Virus record (IMG/VR): IMGVR_UViG_3300030106_006546
Coordinates: 1 to 50,358 of that record
Direction: 5' to 3' (one strand)
DNA: 50,358 nucleotides
DNA from: a virus
The notes below the pieces were generated by a model. The model searched no databases and was not told where the DNA came from. It saw only the letters and a program-made list of their open reading frames with translations. The translations under genes and the position numbers were made by a program. Each line of letters opens with the position of its first letter. Position 1 is the first letter of the stretch. Positions 5,506-13,097 of the stretch are shown here, piece by piece.

Positions 5506-8292
5506 ATGGCAGTTTACACAAACGATTTACGATTAACAGAACTCGCCACGGGGGAAGGCTCGGGCACATGGGGCACGACAACGAATACCAACCTGTCGCT
5601 CATCGCAGACTCGTTTGGGTTCGGTACAGAGGCGATTACCACAAACGCCGATACTCACACCACTACGATAGCAGACGGCAGCGCCGATGCGGGTCGAGCG
5701 ATTTTTCTAAAATACACAGGCACTCTCGACTCGACCTGCACGATTACGATCGGCCCAAACACCGTCTCAAAGCTTTGGTTTATTGAGAATGCAACGAGCG
5801 GCTCTCAAAGCATCATAATTAAGCAAGGCTCAGGGGCCACAGTCACAATTGCGAATGGTCAGACAAAGGCCATTTATTCAGACGGCGCTGGCTCAGGCGG
5901 TGCGATGATCGATGCGCTGCAAGACCTATCAGTGCCTGATTTGTTTATTGATGATGATCTGACCTTTACATCTGACAGCGCGGTTATCACATTCGGCGCA
6001 GATGGCGACACCACTCTTACGCACACAGACGGCTCTGGCCTCACGCTTAACAGCACCAACAAAATCATGTTCAACGATGCGAGTCAATTCATTCAAGGCT
6101 CGTCTGCCACGGTCTTGTCTTTAGGCGCTACCGATGAGATTGACCTGACAGCCACCGCGATTGATGTAAACGGCACGATGGATGTTAGTGGCGCGTTGAC
6201 GGGCACAACTGCGACCTTTACAACCGCAGACAACTCATCTCAGTTGACCTTAAAATCAACTGATGCTGACTCGTCCATTGGCCCTCGCTTGGATTTAATT
6301 AGAGATAGTGCTTCTCCCGCTGACGGTGATTTTGCTGGGCAAATTCGATTTTTAGGAGATAACGATGCTGGTGAGCAAGTTGACTATGCCTTTATTCGAA
6401 CAAAACTTGTAGATGTCAGTGACGGTTCTGAAGATGGTCAGATGGATATCACTGCAAAACTTAATGGTTCAGATCGAACCCGCATAAGAATTAATAGTTC
6501 AGAATTAATTATAAACGATGATAGTGATGATTTAGATTTCCGCGTTGAGTCGGACGGAAGCACTCATGCTTTATTTTTGCAAGCGTCAGATGGAAATTTC
6601 GGCATCGGCACTAGCGCGCCGACTCAAAAATTACAAGTACAAGGCGGTATTCGAATTGGAGATACCATATCAGATGTTGCAGACGACGGGAGACCAATTA
6701 TATATGCAAGTGATGGTAGTGGGTCGCACACAGGTCACGCCCTTGTAATTCAGGCAAGAGATGGTACAGGTTCAGAGATTGACTTTGTAACTGGGACAAC
6801 ACCCACAACACGCATGCATATCGATTCTAGCGGAAATGTCGGTATCGGCACCACATCACCCTCTACGGCCTTGGACGTAAGTGGTGCGGCAACAATTACA
6901 ACCGCAGGCAACACCGCTCAGTTAGTTTTGAAGTCAACCGACGCTGATGCAAATGTTGGTCCTCGCTTAGATTTAACAAGGGATAGTGCAAGTCCTGCTG
7001 ACGGTGATATTGCTGGGCAAATACGATTTCAAGCAGACAACGACGCGGGGACGGAAACTACTTTTGGTCATATCCGAGCGACACTAGATGATGTTAGTGA
7101 CGGCTCTGAAGATGTCACTTTAGATATACAAACCATCTTGGCTGGGACAATCAGAAGTCGGGTAAAAATAAACTCTACGGAGACGGTTTTAAACGACAAC
7201 TCTCAAGACCTAGATTTCCGTGTTGAGTCTGATACCAAAACTCACATGCTTTTTGTAGACGCTGGCAATGATCGTATTGGTATTGGCTGTGACAGTCCAG
7301 ATGAGGTTGTACATATACAAGGTGGCGGCAATGGAAAAATAATTGTTGAACAGGGTAGCGCCCCTCGTGGAAATTATTTTGGTATCAATGGCGGAGATAA
7401 CATAGAAATAGCCGCTGATGAAGATAACTTAGGTGCTAACAGTACTATACGCTTTAGGGTTGATGCCTCAGAAAAAGTAAGAATTAGTACTGGTGGCGAC
7501 TTGCTGGTTGGTAAGACTTCCTCCTCAACAGGCACCGCAGGCTTTGAAGCAAGAGATGATGGTCAGACTGTTGCAACTATTGATGGTGGAACGGCTCTTA
7601 TTGCTAATCGCTTAACATCGGATGGCGATGTTGTAAAGGTTATGAAAGACGGCACCACGGTCGGCACGCTTGGTAGCTTCTCTGGCTCAAAAGTTTTCAT
7701 TGGTTCACCTTCGTCAGCAGGTGCAGTATTTGCTACCAACGGCGTTATGCCTGTCACAGACGGTTCACTTGCGGACAACGCTCACGATTTAGGACAAAGT
7801 TCTGCACGCTGGAAAGACCTCTACCTGTCAGGCGGTGCATACCTAGGCGGCACAGGTTCAGCCAATCTGTTGAATGACTATGAAGAAGGGTCGTGGACGC
7901 CTGCGGCTGATTTTGCAACTACCTCTCCAACATCAGGCGCTACAACAGGAACAGGCCGTTATATAAAAGTAGGTAATGTAGTTACTGTATGGGCTACTGT
8001 TTCAAACTTTAATGTAACTGGTGCGGCTGGTGATTTAAAAATAACAGGCTTGCCTTTTACTGCCCGCACACTAGACGCTCTACAAAGATACAACGGAGTC
8101 GTCAGGATAACTAATTGCGATTTTTCAGGCTTTACCAGTCCAATTCAAGTAAACAGCCAAGTTCTTGATAGCGCATCAGCAGTGACATTTATGGTCATTA
8201 GAGACAATACAAGCTCAGATAGTATTGGTGCAAACGAATTAAGTAACGGCGTATCAGATGTAAACTTTACGCTTACTTATGAAGCGGCCTAA
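5506..8292 (+). CDS. Long tail fibre protein (928 aa) with internal duplication
   Basis: The N-terminus MAVYTNDLRLTELATGEGSGTWG resembles virion-attachment segments of phage fibres. A central region repeats a module of about 140 residues: residues ~242-380 and ~468-606 both run LKSTDAD..GPRLDL, RDSASPADGD, AGQIRF, DVSDGSED, DLDFRVESD, ending in a GIGT/GIGC-SP motif. The VGIGTTSPSTALDVSG signature is typical of trimeric beta-helical fibres. The C-terminus (from about residue 760, ARWKDLYLSGGAYLGGTG) has the 'ARWKDLYLSGG' pattern seen in front of fibre tip domains, followed by a beta-rich tip. No peptidase S74-type chaperone motif is evident. Probable receptor-binding protein. Confidence 0.9.
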   Translation: MAVYTNDLRLTELATGEGSGTWGTTTNTNLSLIADSFGFGTEAITTNADTHTTTIADGSADAGRAIFLKYTGTLDSTCTITIGPNTVSKLWFIENATSGSQSIIIKQGSGATVTIANGQTKAIYSDGAGSGGAMIDALQDLSVPDLFIDDDLTFTSDSAVITFGADGDTTLTHTDGSGLTLNSTNKIMFNDASQFIQGSSATVLSLGATDEIDLTATAIDVNGTMDVSGALTGTTATFTTADNSSQLTLKSTDADSSIGPRLDLIRDSASPADGDFAGQIRFLGDNDAGEQVDYAFIRTKLVDVSDGSEDGQMDITAKLNGSDRTRIRINSSELIINDDSDDLDFRVESDGSTHALFLQASDGNFGIGTSAPTQKLQVQGGIRIGDTISDVADDGRPIIYASDGSGSHTGHALVIQARDGTGSEIDFVTGTTPTTRMHIDSSGNVGIGTTSPSTALDVSGAATITTAGNTAQLVLKSTDADANVGPRLDLTRDSASPADGDIAGQIRFQADNDAGTETTFGHIRATLDDVSDGSEDVTLDIQTILAGTIRSRVKINSTETVLNDNSQDLDFRVESDTKTHMLFVDAGNDRIGIGCDSPDEVVHIQGGGNGKIIVEQGSAPRGNYFGINGGDNIEIAADEDNLGANSTIRFRVDASEKVRISTGGDLLVGKTSSSTGTAGFEARDDGQTVATIDGGTALIANRLTSDGDVVKVMKDGTTVGTLGSFSGSKVFIGSPSSAGAVFATNGVMPVTDGSLADNAHDLGQSSARWKDLYLSGGAYLGGTGSANLLNDYEEGSWTPAADFATTSPTSGATTGTGRYIKVGNVVTVWATVSNFNVTGAAGDLKITGLPFTARTLDALQRYNGVVRITNCDFSGFTSPIQVNSQVLDSASAVTFMVIRDNTSSDSIGANELSNGVSDVNFTLTYEAA

Positions 8293-8295
8293 TTA

Positions 8296-8315
8296 TCTCA
8301 AGTGGATTCTTGAGA
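8296..8315 (+). promoter_or_regulatory. Hairpin after the tail fibre gene
   Basis: Perfect 7-bp inverted repeat TCTCAAG (8296-8302) / CTTGAGA (8309-8315) with a 6-nt loop. It lies between the fibre stop and the AAAGGAG ribosome site of the next gene. No T-run follows, so an mRNA-end stabiliser is more likely than a terminator. Confidence 0.45.
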
Positions 8316-8334
8316 CGGACTAAAGGAGAAAACA

Positions 8335-8559
8335 ATGGCATTAACTAAAAGCGTAACAGCAGACAAAGTAGAAGTAGTCACAGGACAAGACGAAGACGGC
8401 AACGACGTAACCTCTGTTCAAGTACGGACTGCTACTAAGGTACTCGAAGACGGAGAAGTAATTTCATCAAGCTATCACCGTCATGTAATTCAATCAGGTG
8501 ACGACTGGTCATCTGAACCATCTAACGTGCAGGCTATCTGCAACGCAGTATTTAGCTAA
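8335..8559 (+). CDS. Small fibre-associated hypothetical protein (74 aa)
   Basis: Begins MALTKSVTADKVEVVTGQDEDGN and is beta-strand-rich with no membrane segment. It has a strong ribosome site (AAAGGAG). It lies in the cluster of three short genes that commonly follow a marine-phage tail fibre. A role as fibre-assembly or attached accessory protein is inferred from position only. Confidence 0.7.
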   Translation: MALTKSVTADKVEVVTGQDEDGNDVTSVQVRTATKVLEDGEVISSSYHRHVIQSGDDWSSEPSNVQAICNAVFS

Positions 8560-8570
8560 GGAGTTAAACA

Positions 8571-8876
8571 ATGGCTACATGGACTATAGCTAACCTTGAG
8601 CGTAACGTGGCAGACGGCGGTGTAACCATTGCACACTGGCGTGTTACTGAATCTGAAACTGTAGGTGAAGATACTTTTACCGCTTCTACTTACGGTACGT
8701 GTGGTTTCACCCCTGACGCTTCTGCTTCTGATTTTGTCGCTTACAACGACCTAACAGAATCTACTGTATTAGGTTGGGTACACGCAGAAGTTGATAAAGA
8801 TGCTACTGAGGCGGCACTCACAGCAAATATTGCAACGCAAAAAAATCCTGTGTCTGCCGAGGGTGTACCGTGGTGA
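8571..8876 (+). CDS. Small fibre-cluster hypothetical protein (101 aa)
   Basis: Begins MATWTIANLERNVADGGVTIAHW. I recognise this as a common phage family without assigned function, located behind tail fibres. It has the conserved YNDLTESTVLGWV and a C-terminal KNPVSAEGVPW. The ribosome site AAGGAG is upstream. The stop overlaps the GTG start of the next gene (8873-8876). Confidence 0.75.
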   Translation: MATWTIANLERNVADGGVTIAHWRVTESETVGEDTFTASTYGTCGFTPDASASDFVAYNDLTESTVLGWVHAEVDKDATEAALTANIATQKNPVSAEGVPW

Positions 8877-9043
8877 TACGATTGGATCTCGAAAGTGCAG
8901 AAATAAACGCCATCCTCCAAGTTTTGGGAGATTTGCCTTCAAAGACAGGCGCTTGGCCGCTGATGATAAAAATTAAAGCGCAAGCAGAAGCTCAAACAGA
9001 AAGTGAAGAGATAGAGCCAGTAGAAGAAGATCAACCTGAGTAG
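8873..9043 (+). CDS. Very small hypothetical protein (56 aa, GTG start)
   Basis: GTG start overlapping the previous stop (GTGA). It reads VIRLDLESAEINAILQVLGD and has a conserved 'LPSKTGAWPLMIKIKAQAEAQ' pattern, here LPSKTGAWPLMIK. The C-terminus is very acidic (ESEEIEPVEEDQPE). This resembles short proteins that follow fibre genes in many tailed phages. Function unknown. Confidence 0.7.
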   Translation: MIRLDLESAEINAILQVLGDLPSKTGAWPLMIKIKAQAEAQTESEEIEPVEEDQPE

Positions 9044-9057
9044 CCTGGCAGGGCTGC

Positions 9058-9243
9058 ATGGAAGCGGTGCTTTTGATTTTGATACTCGAAGGGAGCACTG
9101 TAGCTTATGTAGGGTATAGAGTCGTGCCACACACGGTATGTATATACAAGGAGTCAGAAACGGGGAAAAAGCACACTTACTATGTGCGCTCCGCACTCTA
9201 TCGATGCCCAAAGTGGCTTTGGCTTAAAAATGAAGGGAGATAA
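9058..9243 (+). CDS. Possible small membrane protein (61 aa)
   Basis: Begins MEAVLLILILEGSTVAYVGYRV, a hydrophobic N-terminus, followed by a basic, aromatic-rich tail (YRCPKWLWLKNEGR). It sits between the fibre cluster and the holin-like genes and ends 2 nt before the next ATG. The ribosome site (GCAGGG) is modest. No family recognised; it may be part of the lysis cassette. Confidence 0.45.
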   Translation: MEAVLLILILEGSTVAYVGYRVVPHTVCIYKESETGKKHTYYVRSALYRCPKWLWLKNEGR

Positions 9244-9245
9244 CG

Positions 9246-9410
9246 ATGGAAACATTAGCTAACGCTTTGATTACGGTGACATCAATTGTGACTGTCGCAA
9301 GCTTGATAGCGGCGAGCACGCCGACGCCCGTCGATGATGGTTGGATCAAAAAGTTGTATGGATATTTGGATCTTTTGGCCCTGAATATTGGACGCGCAAA
9401 AGACAAATAA
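9246..9410 (+). CDS. Small holin-like membrane protein (54 aa)
   Basis: Reads METLANALITVTSIVTVASL; one hydrophobic segment at residues about 5-25. A polar C-terminus follows (DDGWIKKLYGYLD, ending GRAKDK). GAGATAACG before the ATG supplies a ribosome site. It resembles short phage proteins next to holins. It lies within a run of four membrane-protein genes ahead of the spanins, so a lysis or superinfection role is possible. Confidence 0.55.
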   Translation: METLANALITVTSIVTVASLIAASTPTPVDDGWIKKLYGYLDLLALNIGRAKDK

Positions 9411-9422
9411 TATGATGTCGTA

Positions 9423-9605
9423 ATGGATACCAGCGAAAAAGCTTTGCAAGAAATACACACTCATGCGCGCGAGTGTGATCTACGGTATCAGCAAATTAAC
9501 TATCAGCTTGAGCGCGGCTCAAAAAGATTCGATCGTTTAGAGGCGATGATCTGGGGCGTTTATGTGACTGTGATTATCGCTGTCGCATTGCCTCAATTTT
9601 TGTAA
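9423..9605 (+). CDS. Small membrane protein, XhlA-like holin candidate (60 aa)
   Basis: The N-terminal 40 residues are a charged amphipathic helix (HTHARECDLRYQQINYQLERG, then RFDRLEAMIW). A single C-terminal transmembrane segment ends the protein (VYVTVIIAVALPQFL). This coiled-coil-then-TM layout matches hemolysin-XhlA-type phage proteins that assist holins. Its position in the lysis cassette fits. Confidence 0.6.
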   Translation: MDTSEKALQEIHTHARECDLRYQQINYQLERGSKRFDRLEAMIWGVYVTVIIAVALPQFL

Positions 9606-9623
9606 CTAGTACAGGGGGGCCAT

Positions 9624-10076
9624 ATGATAATCGAGTCGATCGTCGCCGCCTCTGCTATTTTGAATCAAATCAACCAGATGGTTGCGACAGCCAATGAAAC
9701 TGGCCAAGGCATACAAAATGTAATGGGCTTGATTTCAGACTTTGGTGAAGGTCTGAATGAATTTGAAGCAAAGCGCAGAGAGTCTACCTTCAAGCCGCTA
9801 TCAAATGATGAGCTATTAAAGCTACAAATGCTCAAGCGTCAGTATGAACGCCACTGGAAATCCGTGCATGACTTGCTGGCTATGGTTGATCCAGAGCTGC
9901 TTCAGCAGTTCCAAGAAGCGAAAGCGCAACAAGAACGCGACCGTAAAGCGCATTTCGAAATGCTTAGAAAAAAACGAAAAGAGCGCGAAGAGTTCATTGA
10001 AGCTACTTTGATTATCAGCCTTGTGGTCGCTTTGGGCGGCGGTGTACTTTTTATGACGTTGTGGCTTATTTTTTAA
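9624..10076 (+). CDS. Tail-anchored coiled-coil membrane protein (150 aa)
   Basis: The N-terminus is mildly hydrophobic (IIESIVAASAILNQINQM). A long charged helix follows, rich in Lys, Arg and Glu around residues 60-125 (KAQQERDRKAHFEML, KKRKEREEF). A strong C-terminal transmembrane segment (LIISLVVALGGGVLFMTLWLIF) ends the protein. The gene begins after AGGGGGG. It resembles proteins found just before holin/spanin genes in marine podoviruses. A lysis or injection role is inferred. Confidence 0.65.
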   Translation: MIIESIVAASAILNQINQMVATANETGQGIQNVMGLISDFGEGLNEFEAKRRESTFKPLSNDELLKLQMLKRQYERHWKSVHDLLAMVDPELLQQFQEAKAQQERDRKAHFEMLRKKRKEREEFIEATLIISLVVALGGGVLFMTLWLIF

Positions 10077-10108
10077 ACCAGCGCGCAACACTAATTTGAG
10101 GACTTGTT

Positions 10109-10444
10109 ATGGCCGCAAAAAAATTGGAAGAAAACAGTGATTACGCAGAGTATGACTCTGATGGCGACGGGATTGTTACAGATGAGGAGCTGGAGACCAG
10201 CAAAGAGTTGCAAGAGCTGAGGCTCCGACATGAGAGGGCTGATGCTCAAAGAGCGATGAGCTGGTTTGCGCTTTGGGGTATGCTTTTGTATCCCTCGCTG
10301 GTCGTGGCGAGTGAGTTTTTCGGATTGACTCAAGCGGCCGCGATTTTAGGGGCTATGGCCAGTGTATACTTTGTGAGTGTTGCAGGGATACTGGCGGCCT
10401 TCTTCGGCGCCCAGGCGTGGTCTAATCGATCAAACGGGAAATGA
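10109..10444 (+). CDS. EF-hand holin-like membrane protein (111 aa)
   Basis: Residues 16-27 form a canonical EF-hand loop, with Asp at positions 1, 3 and 5, Gly at 6 and Glu at 12 (DSDGDGIVTDEE). This is followed by a charged helix and two hydrophobic segments (about 50-70 and 76-104). The ribosome site TTGAGGAC lies upstream. Two TM segments immediately before i-spanin, o-spanin and lysozyme genes make it the best holin candidate. Calcium control of the holin is a speculative reading of the EF-hand. Confidence 0.65.
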   Translation: MAAKKLEENSDYAEYDSDGDGIVTDEELETSKELQELRLRHERADAQRAMSWFALWGMLLYPSLVVASEFFGLTQAAAILGAMASVYFVSVAGILAAFFGAQAWSNRSNGK

Positions 10445-10445
10445 T

Positions 10446-10844
10446 ATGTGGCAAGTTTCAGGTTTATTGAGCGTGGCTTTGATCGTGACAGGCGGCGCGT
10501 TCAAACTCTACGCTGATAAAACTGAGGCCGAAAAATCACAACTACGCAGTGAGCTGCGAATATCTGCTGACAATCAACTGGTGTTAGAAAGCAGCATTAC
10601 AAACCTGAACTCTCAACTCATCGCTGCCGAAAATCGTTTAGAAAAAATATTAGATCGTGTGAACGATTTGCAGATCGAAAATGCTCAAGCACAAGCAGAA
10701 GTAGAAAGCGTTAGGTCTAAATTTGCAAAACACGACATGAGCGTCCTGTCTTTGAGAAAGCCAGGCTTGATTGAAAATATTATCAACCGGGGAACCAAGG
10801 AGGTCTTACGTGATTTGGAGACTGTTACCGATCCTTCTAATTAG
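10446..10844 (+). CDS. i-spanin (Rz-like), 132 aa
   Basis: MWQVSGLLSVALIVTGGAF forms a single N-terminal membrane anchor, followed by a long periplasmic coiled coil (KSQLRSELRISADNQLVLE onward). That is the usual inner-membrane spanin layout. The start at 10446 follows the previous stop by 1 nt. The 3' end overlaps the lipoprotein gene starting at 10810, as in the classical Rz/Rz1 arrangement. It would span the periplasm and fuse the two membranes at lysis together with the o-spanin. Confidence 0.75.
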   Translation: MWQVSGLLSVALIVTGGAFKLYADKTEAEKSQLRSELRISADNQLVLESSITNLNSQLIAAENRLEKILDRVNDLQIENAQAQAEVESVRSKFAKHDMSVLSLRKPGLIENIINRGTKEVLRDLETVTDPSN

Positions 10845-11220
10845 TGGTTGTAGTATTTTTGAGCGAACACCATACATTCCTGAGACAAAACCCGTCGAAA
10901 TCGTTACGATCACTGAACCTGCGCCTATCTATCACCCCGCTTTACCAAACGCAATTACGACCAGCCCAGTTGAATGGAAGGTTTTGACACCTGAAACTAT
11001 GCAAGAATATTTGGAAGATCTCGAGGCTGGCAACGCGCCTACAAATGCCTATTACGGACTATCTACAAAAGGCTATGAAAACCTTTCAAGCAACATGGCC
11101 GAGGTCAAACGGTATATCCGTCAAGTATTGAATATTATAGACTACTATAGAAATATAGACTCAGGGACTGACGATGAGAGTGACGAGCAGCGAAGGAATC
11201 GCACTGATAAAGAAATTTGA
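10810..11220 (+). CDS. o-spanin lipoprotein (Rz1-like), 136 aa
   Basis: GTG start with a near-perfect AAGGAGG 7 nt upstream. The short signal peptide MIWRLLPILLISGC ends in the lipobox L-I-S-G-C, with the lipidated Cys at residue 14. A Pro-rich segment follows (PYIPETKPVEIV, then PAPIYHPALP), typical of Rz1-type proteins, then a helical C-terminus. It overlaps the i-spanin gene by 35 nt and the lysozyme gene by 47 nt. It is longer than classical Rz1. Confidence 0.75.
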   Translation: MIWRLLPILLISGCSIFERTPYIPETKPVEIVTITEPAPIYHPALPNAITTSPVEWKVLTPETMQEYLEDLEAGNAPTNAYYGLSTKGYENLSSNMAEVKRYIRQVLNIIDYYRNIDSGTDDESDEQRRNRTDKEI

Positions 11221-11620
11221 AGGGTGTGAGCTTGAAGCTTACCAGTGCTCTGCGAATGTTTGGACACTCGGTTATGGACATACTGCTGGCGTGTCAGAGG
11301 GCGATACATGCACAGAGGAAGACGCTGAAACCATGTTGGCTGAAGACCTTCAAGAGTTTGAGAATTATGTCAATGATTTGGTGACTTCTGACTTGTCACA
11401 AAACGAGTTTGATGCCTTAGTCGCGTGGACCTACAACTTGGGCCCGGGCGCTTTGAAAGAATCCACTTTGTTACGCAGACTCAACGACGGCGACTATGAG
11501 GATGTGCCTCATCAGATCAAACGCTGGAATCGCGCGGGCGGCGAGGTACTACCTGGTCTAACTCGCCGTCGAGAAGCAGAGGCTTTATTGTTCCAGGGAG
11601 AGCCTTGGGAGGATGTCTGA
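11174..11620 (+). CDS. Endolysin, GH24 lysozyme (148 aa)
   Basis: Contains E16, C25 and T31 in the exact E-8aa-(D/C)-5aa-T spacing of the T4/P21 lysozyme catalytic triad, within FEGCELEAYQC and VWTLGYGH. Further on it has NEFDALVAWTYNLGPGAL and a LTRRREAEALLF C-terminal motif, both hallmarks of this family. No signal-anchor sequence is visible, so export through the holin is expected. The gene overlaps the o-spanin upstream and the terminase start downstream, and cleaves peptidoglycan at the end of infection. Confidence 0.93.
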   Translation: MRVTSSEGIALIKKFEGCELEAYQCSANVWTLGYGHTAGVSEGDTCTEEDAETMLAEDLQEFENYVNDLVTSDLSQNEFDALVAWTYNLGPGALKESTLLRRLNDGDYEDVPHQIKRWNRAGGEVLPGLTRRREAEALLFQGEPWEDV

Positions 11621-13097
11621 GCTATCGCTCAAAGACTTTGAGATCCTCAGTGAACAGGATCAAAACGAGGCGCTTGCCCTCCTCTCACGTTTCGATCAAA
11701 TGGAGAAACAAGAGAAGTGCCAAGGTGACTTCATCGAGTTTGTCAAACACATGTGGCCTGAGTGTATCCTGGGGCGCCACCACAAAATCATCGGCGACAA
11801 GTTTAATAAGATAGCTCAAGGCAAGCTCAAGCGTTTGATTGTCTGTCTGCCCCCCAGACACTCCAAATCAGAGTTTGCTTCGACGTATTTCCCTGCGTGG
11901 ATGATGGGATTGAAGGGCGATCTGAAGATCATACAAACCACGCACACCGCAGAACTCGCGGTGCGATTCGGTCGTAAGGTTAGAAACTTGATCGACTCTG
12001 ACGATTACTCGCAAGTATTCCCAGAGCTGAAGCTAGAAGCCGATAACAAATCGGCGGGCCGATGGACAACCAACCAAGACGGTGAAAGTTTTTATGCAGG
12101 TGTGGGTGGTGCAATTACGGGTCGAGGTGCTGACCTGCTAATCATTGACGATCCCCACTCGGAGCAAGACGCATTGTCACCGACTGCGATGGAGTCCGCG
12201 TATGAGTGGTACACATCAGGACCACGTCAGCGTTTGCAGCCTGGTGGCATCATCATCATCGTCATGACGCGATGGAGCACAAAAGATTTGGTCGGCAAAG
12301 TCCTGAAAAAGCAAGGCGACGATCATGCAGATCAATGGGAGGTCATTGAGTTCCCAGCGATCATGCCCGAGTCAGATACACCCTTATGGCCTGAGTTTTG
12401 GAAAAAAGACGAGTTGCTTTCAGTAAAAGCTTCACTGCCAGTTAGCAAGTGGAACTCTCAGTGGATGCAAAATCCCACCGCTGAGGCGGGGTCTATCGTC
12501 AAACGCGAGTGGTGGCGGCGTTGGGAGCCTGATTATGTACCAGGGTACGACTACGTCATACAGAGCTACGATACGGCGTTCAGCAAAAAAGAGACCGCCG
12601 ACTACTCCGCTATCACGACTTGGGCGATTTTTCATTCGCCCGATGACGACGTAGAGTCAATTATCTTACTTGATGCAAAACGAGTGCGAATGGATTTTCC
12701 AGAGCTGAAGCGATTGGCTTACGATGAATATAAATACTGGGAGCCCGATTGTATCCTGATTGAAGCAAAAGCTAGTGGTACGCCTTTGACACAAGAGCTG
12801 AGGCGCATGGGTATCCCAGTGACAAGCTATACACCTTCGCGTGGGCAAGATAAGATCGCCAGAATGAACTCTGTTGCTCCGATCTTCGAAAGCGGCATGG
12901 TATGGGCGCCTTGTGAAAGTTTTGCCGATGAGGTGATCGAAGAGATGGCAAGCTTTCCGTTCGGCGATAATGACGATTACTGCGATAGTGCTACTATGGC
13001 TTTGATGCGGTTTCGCCAAGGTGGGTTTTTGGCCTTACAGGACGATTACCCTGAAGAGGTCCAACTGCTCCGTGCAAATAGACAGGTGTATTACTGA
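11613..13097 (+). CDS. terL: Terminase large subunit (494 aa)
   Basis: The ATPase domain has LPPRHSKS (residues about 79-86) as the Walker A-like loop and LLIIDD (about 175-180) as Walker B. It also has the family patterns GRHHKII and GVGGAITGRGAD. The C-terminal RNase H-like nuclease begins at QSYDTAF with its first acidic residue. Later DCILIEAKASG and DDYCDSATMAL carry the other acidic residues. It packages DNA into the prohead through the portal. Its ATG lies inside the end of the lysozyme gene; its partner small subunit is far away at 45816. Confidence 0.95.
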   Translation: MSELSLKDFEILSEQDQNEALALLSRFDQMEKQEKCQGDFIEFVKHMWPECILGRHHKIIGDKFNKIAQGKLKRLIVCLPPRHSKSEFASTYFPAWMMGLKGDLKIIQTTHTAELAVRFGRKVRNLIDSDDYSQVFPELKLEADNKSAGRWTTNQDGESFYAGVGGAITGRGADLLIIDDPHSEQDALSPTAMESAYEWYTSGPRQRLQPGGIIIIVMTRWSTKDLVGKVLKKQGDDHADQWEVIEFPAIMPESDTPLWPEFWKKDELLSVKASLPVSKWNSQWMQNPTAEAGSIVKREWWRRWEPDYVPGYDYVIQSYDTAFSKKETADYSAITTWAIFHSPDDDVESIILLDAKRVRMDFPELKRLAYDEYKYWEPDCILIEAKASGTPLTQELRRMGIPVTSYTPSRGQDKIARMNSVAPIFESGMVWAPCESFADEVIEEMASFPFGDNDDYCDSATMALMRFRQGGFLALQDDYPEEVQLLRANRQVYY

